The position numbers and the translations under genes were made by a program. The notes under the pieces were generated by a model. It was not told where the DNA came from. It was given only the letters and a program-made list of their open reading frames with translations, and searched no databases. DNA of 64,000 bases from NCBI GenBank assembly GCA_017429525.1, contig JAFROT010000028.1, forward strand, positions 53,751-117,750. The letters are read 5' to 3'. Of this stretch, positions 26,255 through 37,716 are shown one piece after another (the first letter of the stretch is position 1; each line of letters opens with the position of its first letter). This DNA is from Bacteroidaceae bacterium (GTDB lineage: Bacteria; Bacteroidota; Bacteroidia; Bacteroidales; Bacteroidaceae).

Positions 26255-26273
26255 GTTGCTGTAGAACAGCAAC
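26255..26273. repeat. Small hairpin between the LptF/G-type permease and helicase genes
   Basis: GTTGCTGT (26255-26262), loop AGA, ACAGCAAC (26266-26273): an 8-base perfect stem, without a T-run on either side. Its role is unknown. Confidence 0.5.
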
Positions 26274-26342
26274 CTACGCAAAACTCGGGAATGGGAAGCT
26301 GGGCGAGGGGATTCCATGGGAGCTGGGTGCCGCTCTCAGGGG

Positions 26343-27454
26343 CTAGCGCTGCGCCCTGCGGACGAGGAGGACGGCGATGAGCGTGAAGATGATGTTGGGC
26401 AGCCATGCGGCCAGGATGGGGGGCCAGTCGCTGTTGATGGCGAGGGTGGAGCTGATGGTCTGCAGGAGGATGTAGGTGGCCGATAGGGCGAGGCCCAGTC
26501 CGAGGGCTCCGCCCATGCCGCCTTTGCGCTTGCGGAAGGAGAGGCAGAGTCCTATGGTCGAGAGGATGAAAGCGGCGAAGGGGTCGGCAAAGCGCTTCTG
26601 TAGCTCCATCTCGAAGACCTTGACGTTGCCGGCTCCGCGGAGGCGCTGGCGGTCGATGTAGTCGCGCAGCTCGTCGTTGGTGAGTGTCTGCTGCTGGTTC
26701 TTGATGACGAAGAAGTCCTTGGGCTCCATGATGATGACACTGTCCATGATGCGCCGTCGCGTAATCTTCTCGCGCAGGCCGCTGAGGGTGCGTATCTTGA
26801 CGACATAGAGTTTCCAGTGGAAGCGCTCATCGGCGAGCGAGTCGTACTGAATCTGCTGGGCGGTGAGGTGGCTGACGAGGCTCTTGTTCTGGTACTTGTC
26901 GAGCGAGAAGCGGTAGCCTGTCTTGGTGCGCAGGTCGAAGTTGTCGATGTAGGCGATCACGCCCGTATCGACTTGGAGCTGAATGTGCTGGGCCACCTCG
27001 ACCTGCTTCTTGTTCTTGTAGCGCATCTCAAACTCTACGCGCTTGACCGAGCTGCGCGGGATGACCTCGGCCCCGAGCACGAAGCTGAGGGCCGCGATGA
27101 TGATGGACGAGATGAGGTAGGGGCGCATCAGCCGTTTGAAGCTCATGCCCGTGGACATCATGGCGATGATCTCAGAGTTCTCGGCCAGCTTCGACGTGAA
27201 GAAGATGACGGCTATGAACACGAAGAGCGCCGAGAAGAGGTTGGAGTAGAAAGGCACGAAGTAGAGGTAGTACTTGGCCAGTCCCATGGCCGGGGCGTGG
27301 TTCATAGTGAAGCGGTCGGAATGTTCCGAGAAGTCGAACACGACGGCGATGGAGATGATGAGGATGATGGAAAAGAAATAGGTTCCCAGGAACTTGGCGA
27401 TGATGTATCGGTCGAGTCTTGAGAAGAGATTCCTTCGTATGGTTCGTAGCAACT

Positions 27455-27458
<4 letters not shown>
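26343..27458 (-). CDS. LptF/LptG-family permease (YjgP/YjgQ)
   Basis: Start 27458 (MKLLRTIRRNLF) gives 371 residues and a 4-base ATGA overlap with the tgt stop; the longer frame to 27497 adds only a Pro-rich string. Four to six hydrophobic segments are visible: near residues 20-45 and 65-120 at the N-terminal side and about 290-365 at the C-terminal side. A periplasmic soluble domain lies between, with the expected beta-jellyroll shape. It would be an inner membrane component of the LPS export machine with LptB and the partner permease. Which of LptF or LptG it is cannot be told. Confidence 0.88.
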
Positions 27459-28591
<1,133 letters not shown>

Positions 28592-28667
28592 GGGGGTGAG
28601 AGGTGAGTAGGCTGATGGGTGATGCGGCGAAGTGCCTTGACGGCGAATGGTTGTGGCGCGGAGGGGT

Positions 28668-31118
28668 TTAATGCTTGTCGACGTCGTCGTTGAGTACGAA
28701 CTGGATGGGGTGGGCCACCTGCTCGTCGAGGAGGGCGTAGTGGAGCACCTCGAGGACGTTGTCGACATAGTGGAAGGTGAGTCCGCGCACGTAGAGTTCC
28801 TCGATGTCCTCGATGTCCTTGCGGTTGTCGGCGCACAGGATGACGTCGCTGATGCCGGCTCGCTTGGCGGCAAGGATCTTCTCCTTGATGCCGCCTACGG
28901 GGAGCACTTTGCCGCGCAGGGTGATCTCGCCGGTCATGGCGATGCCTCGGCGCACCTTGCGCTGCGTGAGGGCCGAGACGAGCGACGTCGCCATGGTGAT
29001 GCCTGCGCTGGGCCCGTCCTTGGGCACGGCTCCCTCGGGCACGTGGATGTGGATGTTGTAGTGGTCGAAGATGCGGATGTCCACGCCGATGTCGTCGGCA
29101 TGGGCCTTGATGAACTCGAGAGCCAGGATGGCGCTCTCCTTCATCACGTCGCCGAGGTTGCCTGTGAGCGTCAGCTTCTGCCCCTTGCCGCGGCTGAGGC
29201 TGGTCTCGATGAAGAGGATCTCGCCGCCCACGCTGGTCCAGGCCAGTCCCGTAACGACGCCTGCGAAGCCGTTGCCTTGGTAGGTGTCGCGCTGGTACTT
29301 GGGCTTGCCTAGGATCTGCTGGATGTCGGCGGGCGTGACCTTCAGCACGGGGAACTCCTGGTGGCGCTCGTGGTAGAGGACCATGCGGCGGAACAGGCGG
29401 TCGAGCTCCTTCTCAAGTCCGCGCACGCCGCTCTCGCGGGTGTAGTTCTCGATGAGGAACTCAAGTGCTGCCTTGTTGAGCTTGATGTCCTTCTCGTGGC
29501 TCAGGCCGCAGCCTTCCTTGACGCGCGGCACCAGATGGCGCTTGGCGATCTGCACTTTCTCCTCGGTGATGTAGCCGTTGACCTCGATGAGTTCCATGCG
29601 GTCGAGCAGGGGGCGGGGGATGGTGGAGATGGTGTTGGCCGTGGCGATGAACATAACGTCGGAGAGGTCCACGTCCACCTCGAGGAAGTTGTCGTGGAAA
29701 GCCTTGTTCTGTTCGGGGTCGAGCACCTCGAGCAGGGCGCTGGCCGGGTCGCCGTTGATCGTGTTCTCGGTAATCTTGTCGATCTCGTCGAGCACGAAGA
29801 CGGGGTTGCACGACTCGGCCTTGATCAGGCTCTTGATAATGCGCCCGGGCATGGCGCCGATGTAGGTGCGCCGGTGGCCTCGGATCTCGGCCTCGTCATG
29901 CAGTCCGCCGAGCGATGCGCGCACATATTTTCGCCCCATGGCATCGGCTATGCTGCGGCAGAGCGACGTCTTGCCGACGCCCGGAGGGCCGTAGAGGCAG
30001 AGGATGGTGGGGCGGGCAGCGTCGTAGCTGTAGTAGCGCACGGCGATATGTTCGAGTATGCGTTCCTTGACCTCCTTCATGCCGTAGTGGTTCTTCTCGA
30101 GGACGCGCTCGGCACGCCGCAGGTCGTAGTTGCTGATAGTGCGCAGGTTCCATGGCAGCTTCACGAGCGTCTCAAGGTAGGTGACCTGCACTTGGTAGTC
30201 GGGGCTCTGCGGGTTCATGCGCTCCAGCTTGGCGAGCTCCTCGTAGAACGTCTCTTCGACGTCCTTATTCCAAAGGACGTCCTCGGCCCGCTGGCGCAGC
30301 TTCATGGCGTCGTCAGAGGGGCCGTTGCCCAACTCTTCCTGGATGTTCTGCAGCTGGCGCTGGAGGAAGTAGTTGCGTTGCTGCTGGTCGATGTCGACCT
30401 GCGTCTTCTGCCGGATGTCGCTGCGGATGCGTGAGTACTGGATCTCGCGCGAGACCTCGCGCAATAGTTCCATTGCCCGCAGGACGGGGTTGAGCTCGCG
30501 CAGCAAGCGGATTTTGGTAGCCACGTCGATGGGCATGTTGGCGCAGACGAAGTTGACGAAGAAGCGCATCGACGAGACGTTGTTGATAGCCGACTGTGCC
30601 TCGGGGCCGAACTGCTCGTTGAGCGAGATGAATTCGCGGAGCTGGGTGCGCAACGTCTCGCGCAGGAGCTTGTAGGTCTGGCTGTTCATCTCCTCGTACT
30701 GCTCGTGCAGGGGGGCGACGTGCCCGACGAGCGTGCCGTCGGAGGCAAAGACTTCGCTGAGCGTCACGGGCACGAAGCCTTGGACGAGGGCCGTGGTCGT
30801 GTCGTCGGGCATCTCGAAGATTCGAACGACGCGCGAGACGACGGCTATATCGTAGAGGTCGGACGGTTGCGGCGATTCCACCTCGGGCGATTTCTGAGTG
30901 GCACAGACGATGAACGAGCCCTCATCGAAGGCACGTCGGCAGACGCGGATGGACCCCGTCCGGCCCACGGTGATAGGCAGGATCACGCCGGGGAACAGAG
31001 TGATGTCGCGTAGCGGCATGACGGGCAGTGTCTCGTCGAAAGATATGTCGTATATGGACTTCTCATCGCCATCGAATTCGGCGATGAAAGAAAAGGGGTT
31101 CTGGTTGTCTTGGTTCAT
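28668..31118 (-). CDS. lon: Lon ATP-dependent serine protease
   Basis: The 816-residue protein has the N-terminal LAN substrate-binding domain (about 30-240), an AAA+ module with Walker A GPPGVGKT (377-384), and a C-terminal protease domain with the catalytic Ser704 in KDGPSAG and the downstream Lys. Lon degrades misfolded and regulatory proteins. A promoter (-7 TACCTTTG at 31140-31147 minus, with TTG 19 bases upstream) precedes it. Length and domain order are standard. Confidence 0.97.
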   Translation of the reverse strand: MNQDNQNPFSFIAEFDGDEKSIYDISFDETLPVMPLRDITLFPGVILPITVGRTGSIRVCRRAFDEGSFIVCATQKSPEVESPQPSDLYDIAVVSRVVRIFEMPDDTTTALVQGFVPVTLSEVFASDGTLVGHVAPLHEQYEEMNSQTYKLLRETLRTQLREFISLNEQFGPEAQSAINNVSSMRFFVNFVCANMPIDVATKIRLLRELNPVLRAMELLREVSREIQYSRIRSDIRQKTQVDIDQQQRNYFLQRQLQNIQEELGNGPSDDAMKLRQRAEDVLWNKDVEETFYEELAKLERMNPQSPDYQVQVTYLETLVKLPWNLRTISNYDLRRAERVLEKNHYGMKEVKERILEHIAVRYYSYDAARPTILCLYGPPGVGKTSLCRSIADAMGRKYVRASLGGLHDEAEIRGHRRTYIGAMPGRIIKSLIKAESCNPVFVLDEIDKITENTINGDPASALLEVLDPEQNKAFHDNFLEVDVDLSDVMFIATANTISTIPRPLLDRMELIEVNGYITEEKVQIAKRHLVPRVKEGCGLSHEKDIKLNKAALEFLIENYTRESGVRGLEKELDRLFRRMVLYHERHQEFPVLKVTPADIQQILGKPKYQRDTYQGNGFAGVVTGLAWTSVGGEILFIETSLSRGKGQKLTLTGNLGDVMKESAILALEFIKAHADDIGVDIRIFDHYNIHIHVPEGAVPKDGPSAGITMATSLVSALTQRKVRRGIAMTGEITLRGKVLPVGGIKEKILAAKRAGISDVILCADNRKDIEDIEELYVRGLTFHYVDNVLEVLHYALLDEQVAHPIQFVLNDDVDKH

Positions 31119-31139
31119 ACTAAGCCATTAAAAAGCGCG

Positions 31140-31169
31140 CAAAGGTAGTGATTTTTTCTGAAAGGACAA
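31140..31169 (-). promoter_or_regulatory. Promoter of lon (TTG, N19, TACCTTTG)
   Basis: The -7 box is TACCTTTG on the minus strand at 31140-31147, with TTG at 31167-31169, 19 bases apart, 22 bases upstream of the lon start. Confidence 0.65.
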
Positions 31170-31251
31170 GCATAATTTGTATTAGAAAGTGTGAAAGAGT
31201 CGTAAACTATGCCGTCGCGCTTGTTTTTAGCCGTATGAATGGCCCTCAGAC

Positions 31252-31962
31252 CTATCCATAGAGGTAGAAATCTGCTGTTAGACGGGCGTATTGACGACTG
31301 CGACGGCCCGCCTCGCTGAGCGTCAGCAGCTGCTCGTCGACGCCCTGGACTTCGCCTTTGCTGAAGCATGCCAGCACGCGCTTGGCTGGCCGTCGGGGGG
31401 AGGTTTGCACGTCGCATCGGTGAGAGAGCGAGAGCCCGTTCACGAAGCACAGCTGGCGAAAGGCGTCAAAGCTGTTTGCCGGCAGGATGACGCAGAATTG
31501 GCCACGTGGTCGCAGCAGCTTGGCTGAGCATCCGACAAGCGTCGCAAAGGGGAGCGACGTCGTGTGGCGTGCGTTGCTCCGGTCCTCGTCGGGCGGCAGC
31601 AGTCGTTCCTCAAAGAAGGGCGGGTTGCACACGATGGCGTCAAAGCTCGCCTCCGCAAAAGGTGCGTCCTGCAAAGCGCTCACCATCAAGTGGACACGCT
31701 CGCTGAAAGGCGAGGCGTCGACATTCTCCTGTGCCTGGGCAACGGCTACCTCGTCGATGTCGATACCTGCGACTTCGGCTTCGGGAAACCGCTGCGCCAC
31801 CATGAGGGCTATCAGTCCGCTGCCCGTCCCGATGTCGAGGATGTGCTTCGGCGCCTCCAACGGCGACCAAGCGCCTACGAGCACGCCGTCAGTACCTACT
31901 TTCATCGCGCAACGATCGTGATGAATGCAGAACTGCTTGAACTGGAAATAGGCGTTGCTCAT
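31252..31962 (-). CDS. tRNA1(Val) (adenine37-N6)-methyltransferase TrmN6-like
   Basis: The 236-residue protein has a class I SAM fold with ILDIGTGSGLIALMVAQ (motif I), GIDIDEVAV (Asp binding the ribose), and NPPFF (amino-methyltransferase motif IV, residues about 117-121). FxFKQF at the N-terminus is typical of the YfiC/TrmN6 family, which methylates A37 of tRNA1(Val). The final segment RQYARLTADFYLY is also typical. It lies 9 bases downstream of the large amidase-like gene on the same strand. Confidence 0.88.
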   Translation of the reverse strand: MSNAYFQFKQFCIHHDRCAMKVGTDGVLVGAWSPLEAPKHILDIGTGSGLIALMVAQRFPEAEVAGIDIDEVAVAQAQENVDASPFSERVHLMVSALQDAPFAEASFDAIVCNPPFFEERLLPPDEDRSNARHTTSLPFATLVGCSAKLLRPRGQFCVILPANSFDAFRQLCFVNGLSLSHRCDVQTSPRRPAKRVLACFSKGEVQGVDEQLLTLSEAGRRSRQYARLTADFYLYG

Positions 31963-31971
31963 GACGGCCGT

Positions 31972-34887
31972 TTAAGGACAGAGGAATTGCAAGATGCCTT
32001 GTAGCAGGCTGACGCGCGTCTGTCGGTCGCGGACGGATTCGAGGGGGAAACCCATGACGAACGTGCGATAATCGTTGCCTTGATAGGCTACGGCTGCTGA
32101 TTCGCCGCGAGGGCCGTAGACCATCGGGCAGAAAGCCTCCGACGTGGGCGCCAGGCAGTCGACCTGCGAGACGCAATAGCTGCGCTCGTTCATCGTGTCG
32201 TAGATGTCGAAGGACATGTTCAGCCCCGTGATGCCTTGCAGGGAGTCAGCAGGTAGCGCTCCGGCGTACTCATACTTGAGAATCTGCCGCGTGAACAGGC
32301 GCTCAGATTCGCGAATCATATCCGTGCCGACGTAGGCTCCGCTGACGAACAGATTGCCGCCCGCGCGAACGAATTCAGCCAGCGCCTGCACCACAGGTGG
32401 CGTGAAGGCACGTGTCTGCCTCAGGCTGTAGCCATCCTCCTTGTTGAGTCCGCAGATGAGGTCGATGACATTCGCGCTTCGGCTATCGAAAACGGCACGA
32501 TTGACGGCTGATGCGGCACAACTGCTGACCGTCGCTCCTCCTCCTGTAGCAGCTACGATATCACGCAGATGGCGCGTGCTCCAGTCCATGGTGTTGCCGG
32601 CCACGATAGTGCCTTCGAGCTCGGCCGTGCTATGGCCGAGACCTCCGTAGCCCTCGCGACCGAAGCCTGACTTGTTGAAGCAGAGCTGACGACCGCAATA
32701 GCCTGGCATGCGAGCCATGGGGACGCCAGGATCTGCGTCCATGTCGAAGCCCAGACAGCTGTCGTTCTCGAAAGGCTGAGGACCGGCCAGGCGGTCGAAA
32801 GCATCGATGATGAGAATGCGCTGGCGCCCTGTTGGCGCGATGTAGGCGCAGACTTCCTGGGAAGGCATGCTCTGGCCGCCCGCGTTGCAGGCGGTAATAC
32901 AGAAGCGATGGACTACGCCCTGGGCTGCATGTTCGAAGAGGTAGTGGGCTTCGTCGACGAGCGTTCCGTTGTCGAAATCGCCATCGCCCTCAGCATGATA
33001 GACCACGAACCCCGTGGGCATGGCTGAAGCCTCGAGAGTGTCCTCAACAGCCAGCCACGTCAGGTCGATCCCACGTCCGTCATCCGTTACCGTGGCCATG
33101 GGAGCGGTAATGGGCAGGGGTTGGACGACGAAGTCCTTCTCGGCGTGGAGCGCGTAGATGCTGCGCAGGATGCCTTTGTATGCTGCACGAGCGAGGGCGA
33201 ATTTGAAATTCGGGTCGTGGGCATAACGCATGTCGGTAAAGTTCTGGTGCGAGAGCATCTCGAGAATCATCGAAGGTACGGCAGGCTCGCGTGTTTCGCT
33301 ATAGTTGCGATCGTACATCTGACGCCGCGACCATTGGCCTATCAAGGCCCGCATGTCGGAGTCGACCTGAGTGAGCATCTGGTCGCATAGGTCGCGCGAG
33401 GCGAGTCGTGAGAGACCTGTGGGCAGGTGGCCGTCGCTGAAGTCGGTCGTATAGATGCCTAATGTGCCGATGAAGCTGCTGTCGCGCGTGTAGCCGGCAT
33501 CCGTGTGGAAGGCCACGCTCATCTCGATGGGCACGTTCAGTCCGGAGTCGCCAGGAACGTAGGCTGACCCTCGTGCGAGGTAGTTGGTCATGTGCGACCG
33601 CACGTTGATGTCCTCGGAGTAGTCGTTGGTGGATTGCTTGCTGGCGTAGACCTCATAGGGCATCCCCGACCATTGAGCCGAGTAGCGCGCACACTCCAGG
33701 AAACGGGGCAATCGGCTGACGCTGATGTTCGTGGAATCGCCGCGCGCGATATTTCCCATACCTCCGCCGAAGCGTACAGCATCCGCTGTGACGTGACCCC
33801 GATAGTTGCTCTGATTGGTTAGCGTGACGCTGTTCTCGCGGCTGTTGCCGGCGGCAAAATCGAACGTCCCCAGATAGACCCACGTTCCGCCGCCCATCTG
33901 CTGGTTCACGCGGAAGTGCGTCTGTTGTCCGCGATGGCGAACGGTATAAGTGGCATCGCTGACGCTCGTCGGCAGGGTCGTGTAGGAAACGTAGACGGCA
34001 TAGCGACCATCTTCAGGTATCTCGGGTGTCCACGTGACCGAGGCCGTCCCCGAGCGCCGCGTCTGAGTGGGCGCCATGCGCGTCGTGCCATGCTCGAACG
34101 GATTCTCGGCATCGAGGTAAGTCTCTTTGGTCTGAGCAAACCCAACGCCCGCCTCGCTCCATTCGTGCTGCCCATTCTGTTCGACGTAGGTGCCATGCTG
34201 GGCAGGCGTGTCGTTGTCTACGATCACTTCGTGCTTCTGCCAGTCGCGCTCGCGAGGCGTGAAGAGGATGGCGCCTGCGTTCTCGAGCATCGGCATCAGA
34301 TAAGGGATGACAAACGTCTGCGAGAGCAGGTCCTCTGTCGTGCAGAAGAGGCGAGGCCGCTGCCAACGCCAGATGCCTTCGCTCTGAGAGTAGAAATTGC
34401 CATGGCTGGCCCATAGGCTGAGATGCCTGTCCTCGAGGCCCTTGTCGACCTTGTAAGGCCTGTCGAGCGGTGTCACCCAGGCGTTGCCACGATGGCGGGT
34501 GTCGCCCCACGTGCGGATGGGTGACGTGTCGCTTCCCCAACCTCCGGGCACCAACTCGTCGATGAGGACGCCTTTGGAGTAGACGTGCAACTCGTAGGTG
34601 TTGTAGGGAAGCGGTAGCTGGCGACGGATGTCGTCGTATATGCGTCTCACTTTGTCCGTGTTGAAGGCTTGCATGCCAAATAATTCTGAGGCGTAAATGT
34701 CGAGGCGCTTGGCTTGGCTGTCGATGGCTACGCGCTCGAGGCGGCACGTCTCGCCCTTGAGAACGAATCCGAAGTCGTACTGGCTGAAATAATTAGCCAG
34801 ACGGTTCTGTAGATTCGCATTTTGCGCAAAACAAATGGCTTCTGCGAAGAACAGAAGCCCTATCGTAATTTTATGTCTGAGGTCCAA
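31972..34887 (-). CDS. Secreted amidase_3-like protein with inserted golvesin domain
   Basis: The 971-residue protein has a signal peptide (cleavage near CFAQ, residue about 21). The zinc-amidase ligands are spread out: H162 (ASHGNF), E185 (TTEDL), H461 (AFHTDAG) and the late catalytic Glu E543 (ILEMLSHQNF). This is the layout of N-acetylmuramoyl-L-alanine amidases (Amidase_3). A golvesin C-terminal-like beta domain (about 220-375, ending HVTADAVRFGG) is inserted between RERD (212-215) and the second half. A fibronectin-like part and a Rossmann-like C-terminal domain follow. In databases such proteins are sometimes named xanthan lyase. It is likely exported to act on cell wall or glycan. Confidence 0.75.
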   Translation of the reverse strand: MDLRHKITIGLLFFAEAICFAQNANLQNRLANYFSQYDFGFVLKGETCRLERVAIDSQAKRLDIYASELFGMQAFNTDKVRRIYDDIRRQLPLPYNTYELHVYSKGVLIDELVPGGWGSDTSPIRTWGDTRHRGNAWVTPLDRPYKVDKGLEDRHLSLWASHGNFYSQSEGIWRWQRPRLFCTTEDLLSQTFVIPYLMPMLENAGAILFTPRERDWQKHEVIVDNDTPAQHGTYVEQNGQHEWSEAGVGFAQTKETYLDAENPFEHGTTRMAPTQTRRSGTASVTWTPEIPEDGRYAVYVSYTTLPTSVSDATYTVRHRGQQTHFRVNQQMGGGTWVYLGTFDFAAGNSRENSVTLTNQSNYRGHVTADAVRFGGGMGNIARGDSTNISVSRLPRFLECARYSAQWSGMPYEVYASKQSTNDYSEDINVRSHMTNYLARGSAYVPGDSGLNVPIEMSVAFHTDAGYTRDSSFIGTLGIYTTDFSDGHLPTGLSRLASRDLCDQMLTQVDSDMRALIGQWSRRQMYDRNYSETREPAVPSMILEMLSHQNFTDMRYAHDPNFKFALARAAYKGILRSIYALHAEKDFVVQPLPITAPMATVTDDGRGIDLTWLAVEDTLEASAMPTGFVVYHAEGDGDFDNGTLVDEAHYLFEHAAQGVVHRFCITACNAGGQSMPSQEVCAYIAPTGRQRILIIDAFDRLAGPQPFENDSCLGFDMDADPGVPMARMPGYCGRQLCFNKSGFGREGYGGLGHSTAELEGTIVAGNTMDWSTRHLRDIVAATGGGATVSSCAASAVNRAVFDSRSANVIDLICGLNKEDGYSLRQTRAFTPPVVQALAEFVRAGGNLFVSGAYVGTDMIRESERLFTRQILKYEYAGALPADSLQGITGLNMSFDIYDTMNERSYCVSQVDCLAPTSEAFCPMVYGPRGESAAVAYQGNDYRTFVMGFPLESVRDRQTRVSLLQGILQFLCP

Positions 34888-34991
34888 TTCCTATCTCTTT
34901 TCTATAAATTCTTAACTTAAGTATCGAACTCTATTGGTCGTTTGTATCAGCTTCATGAATCTTTTAATTCTCCCGCTTTGTAAGGAACTCG

Positions 34992-35050
34992 TCAGTTTGT
35001 CAACTCGTCAACTAACAACTTGTCAACTAACAACTTGTCAACTCGTCCAC
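34992..35050. repeat. Short tandem direct repeat (15-bp unit)
   Basis: GTCAACTAACAACTT occurs twice in perfect tandem at 35007-35021 and 35022-35036, flanked by partial copies (GTCAACTCGT). It lies just after the acyltransferase stop on the minus strand, upstream of the amidase gene. Confidence 0.75.
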
Positions 35051-35053
35051 TCC

Positions 35054-35596
35054 TCACGGAATATAATTCTCCGGATGTCTGCCCTTGAAGTCCTTGAAGT
35101 AGTCGCGAATCTCCTTCATCTGAGTCTCTATGTCGCCATTCGGAATGATGCTTCGTGTGCAGACAATTCGACGCTGGCCGTAGTCGAGGCCATAGAGCAG
35201 GATAGGGATTCCTGCTTTCTGGGCGATGTAATAGAAGCCTTTCTTCCACTCTTCGACAGGCTTGCGTGTGCCCTCAGGCGTGACGCAGAGGCCGAACGTC
35301 TCACGCTCGCGTGCCAATTCAGCCAATTGGTCAGTCAGACTCGTGTGCTTCTTGCGTTCAACAGGTATGCCACCCATACGGCGGAACAGGGGACCGAGCG
35401 GCCAGAAGAACCATTCTTTCTTCATCATGAATTCGCATCGAAAACCTTCGGCACGACTATAGAGCTGTCCCATCACGAAATCCCAGTTGCTCGTGTGGGG
35501 GGCCAGGGCGATGACATACTTCTTGGGCAGCGTTACCGTCATTTCGGTACGCCAACCCATCCAGCGATAAAGAATCAGCTGAAATAACTTTCTCAT
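35054..35596 (-). CDS. Lysophospholipid acyltransferase family protein
   Basis: The 180-residue protein has the PlsC catalytic motif HTSNWD (H-x4-D, about residues 34-39) and the glycerophosphate-binding PEGTR (about 105-112), plus GGIPVER. It is short compared with PlsC (about 240) and lacks a strong N-terminal membrane anchor. It would acylate lysophosphatidic acid or another lyso-lipid at the membrane face. It is 14 bases downstream of a small unknown gene on the same strand and may be co-transcribed with it. Confidence 0.82.
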   Translation of the reverse strand: MRKLFQLILYRWMGWRTEMTVTLPKKYVIALAPHTSNWDFVMGQLYSRAEGFRCEFMMKKEWFFWPLGPLFRRMGGIPVERKKHTSLTDQLAELARERETFGLCVTPEGTRKPVEEWKKGFYYIAQKAGIPILLYGLDYGQRRIVCTRSIIPNGDIETQMKEIRDYFKDFKGRHPENYIP

Positions 35597-35610
35597 TAGC
35601 GATTTTGGCT

Positions 35611-35880
35611 TCAGAATAATTGACAGATATGATCTACAATCTCGTTGGTGCAGACGGTCAGATCCTCTTCTATCTGCTCGAAGAAGCGATCGACCTGCTG
35701 CTTGTCAACGTGGTTCAGGCGGTTCGTGAAATCGCCTTGCATCAGCAGGATGCTCTCAGCGATGTTGGCAATATCCTCTTGAGGGATGTTCGGGTTGCTC
35801 TGTTGAGCTGCCATCAGCTCAATCATCAGGTCGGCGCACATCTTCGTGATAGCCTTCTTTAGTTCTCTTCTCTTAGCCAT
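35611..35880 (-). CDS. Conserved hypothetical protein, 89 aa
   Basis: The small protein is acidic and helical (MAKRRELKKAITKMCADLMIEL, then an IPQEDIANIAESILLMQ helix). I do not recognise a named domain. It has no signal or membrane segment. It lies 14 bases upstream of the acyltransferase on the same strand, with a compact gap that suggests translational coupling. Codon use looks like that of its neighbours, so I take it as real. Confidence 0.65.
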   Translation of the reverse strand: MAKRRELKKAITKMCADLMIELMAAQQSNPNIPQEDIANIAESILLMQGDFTNRLNHVDKQQVDRFFEQIEEDLTVCTNEIVDHICQLF

Positions 35881-35991
35881 AATCGTTGTCTTTTAATGAA
35901 ATACGCCGCTAATGTACAACTTTTCTTGAACCGCTACAAACATTTTATGAACTTTTAACTATTTATAGGTTATTTCGACTTTTAGCTAAGC

Positions 35992-37404
35992 TTACCGGAG
36001 CCATAAATCGACCAGAAAATAGACGCCGAGGCCTGCCAGCCAACCCACGAGCACCTTCGGCAGGATGTGACGGGCATACCACGAGATGCTGACGTCCTCA
36101 GCCTTCATGAGCGCGTAGCCGCACACGTTGCCGATAGGCAGCAGGCAACCTCCGATACAGCCGCTGTAGATGACCAGATGCCAGTATTGTCCGTTCTCGA
36201 GGAAGGCTGCAGCATACTCGGGGTCGAGGGTGGGAGAGAGCGCAGCCACGCTGTCGGCTACAGGGTAGATATTGATGGAGGTCAGCACAAGGGCGATGTT
36301 GTCCAGCACGGCGCTAATGACGCCCATCACGATACTCATGATGTAAATGTTGTGAATCCACTCGTCACACCATGTCGAGATCGAGTGCATGACGCCCGTC
36401 TCGATGAGAAGCGCTACGCACAAGAATACGCCGACGAAATACATAATCGTCTGAAGGCTGGCGAATTGGAAGCGCTGGCTCTCCGTCGTGTCCACGGGTT
36501 GGTCACTATGAATGCGATGGTGGTTCATCAACTCATGGATCACCCACAGGACGCCGAGCACGCATAAGGCGCCAAGGAACGGAGGCAGCAACGTGATGCG
36601 ATGGAAGGTAGGCACAAACCATAGACCTCCAAGGCCTACGATAAGCAGCACGACACGTTGCCATACAGGCAGCACGCTGTCATCGCCACGATAGCGGGTT
36701 GTTGGCCGGACGAGGTCGATATGTTCGGGTATAGACATCGTAATCAGCGCCGTAGGGATGGCGGTTGCTACAAGCGATGGCAAGATGAGCGCAGCCGAGA
36801 AGTTAGTGGGCGTGACGGCTCCCTTACCCCATACGACCAGCGAGGTAACGTCGCCGATAACCGAGAATGCTCCGCCACAATTTGCTGCTATCACGATGGC
36901 CGCGCCTATCCACATGCGCCAACGCGTCTGGGCGACGACCTGACGCATCATCACGAGCATCAGTACCGTTGTCGTCAGGTTGTCTAAGTTGGCTGATATC
37001 AACAGGGTAAAACCTACCAATACCCAAGTGACGCGACGGCTGCTGCGCCAACGTGCAAGACCCTGGATGAAGTCAAAACAGCCATTGGTCTGCAGGATTG
37101 AAGCGATATTCATCGTTGCCAGCAGATACAGTACGATGGAACAGAATGACAACGCATACCGGCTGAAGACGTGGCTCGCGATGAACTGCTTCGTCAGCAG
37201 CGACGAGGTAGGACTGCCGCCGGCATATTCCGCAAAATCCGTTCCGTGCATACGCAGAACGAAATCCGTTCCCGTACACATAAACAAGATCCAACCCACG
37301 ACTGCCGCAAACAAGGCGATGGTGGCCTTGTTGATGTGCGTGATGTGTTCGTTAGCAATCAGTACGTAGCTAAACAAAATCAGGCAGAGGATGGCAATAG
37401 TCAT
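35992..37404 (-). CDS. nhaD: Na+/H+ antiporter, NhaD family
   Basis: The 470-residue protein has about 11-12 hydrophobic segments. SANLDNLTTTVLMLVMMRQ (about 135-153) and AANCGGAFSVIGDVTSLVVW (about 174-193) are the conserved membrane motifs of NhaD/ArsB-type antiporters, and AVLDNIALVL is the matching second-half motif. It exchanges sodium (or lithium) for protons at the inner membrane. A promoter with -7 TATCTTTG on the minus strand at 37479-37486 lies 75 bases upstream. It is monocistronic as far as visible. Confidence 0.88.
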   Translation of the reverse strand: MTIAILCLILFSYVLIANEHITHINKATIALFAAVVGWILFMCTGTDFVLRMHGTDFAEYAGGSPTSSLLTKQFIASHVFSRYALSFCSIVLYLLATMNIASILQTNGCFDFIQGLARWRSSRRVTWVLVGFTLLISANLDNLTTTVLMLVMMRQVVAQTRWRMWIGAAIVIAANCGGAFSVIGDVTSLVVWGKGAVTPTNFSAALILPSLVATAIPTALITMSIPEHIDLVRPTTRYRGDDSVLPVWQRVVLLIVGLGGLWFVPTFHRITLLPPFLGALCVLGVLWVIHELMNHHRIHSDQPVDTTESQRFQFASLQTIMYFVGVFLCVALLIETGVMHSISTWCDEWIHNIYIMSIVMGVISAVLDNIALVLTSINIYPVADSVAALSPTLDPEYAAAFLENGQYWHLVIYSGCIGGCLLPIGNVCGYALMKAEDVSISWYARHILPKVLVGWLAGLGVYFLVDLWLR

Positions 37405-37478
37405 TTTTTGTTATTGATTAGCGGTTGTCTATGAACTCTTGGCGCCACGAAGGCCTAATATAGGCGTCTTCGCGTCGG

Positions 37479-37486
37479 CAAAGATA
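37479..37486 (-). promoter_or_regulatory. -7 box TATCTTTG for nhaD
   Basis: Minus-strand TATCTTTG lies 75 bases upstream of the nhaD start, in the spacer shared with the divergently transcribed tRNA gene. Confidence 0.55.
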
Positions 37487-37547
37487 CGTTTTTTCGTTCA
37501 AAACAGCGTACTTTTCAATCCGAAAAATCACTTTTTCCCCGATAAAT

Positions 37548-37578
37548 TTGCATATTTCCACTTCTTGACCTATCTTTG
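37548..37578 (+). promoter_or_regulatory. Promoter of the tRNA-Gly gene (TTTG, N19, TATCTTTG)
   Basis: TTTG at 37548-37551, a 19-base spacer and TATCTTTG at 37571-37578 lie about 66 bases upstream of the mature tRNA 5' end. Confidence 0.65.
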
Positions 37579-37643
37579 CACCACTTTTAGGAGGGCGTTG
37601 AGCCTTTGCCGATGTCGGATAGGCTTGTGTCCTTCGTTTTCAT

Positions 37644-37716
37644 GCGATAGTAGCTCAGTTGGTAGAGCATTGGCTTCCCAAGCCGAGGGTCGCGGGTTCG
37701 AGTCCCGTCTATCGCT
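37644..37716 (+). tRNA. tRNA-Gly, anticodon CCC
   Basis: The 73-base cloverleaf folds with acceptor stem GCGATAG / CTATCGC (37644-37650 with 37709-37715), discriminator T, a D-arm with GCTCAGTTGGTAGAGC, an anticodon stem TTGGC/GCCGA with loop TTCCCAA, and a T-arm GCGGG TTCGAGT CCCGT. The 3' CCA is not encoded. A plus-strand reading frame runs through it and is not coding at this point; the protein start is downstream at 37901. Confidence 0.95.

Noticed and set aside
29361-30434. Long plus-strand frame of 357 residues
   Set aside because: It is antisense inside lon and has no recognisable domain; the lon protein is complete.
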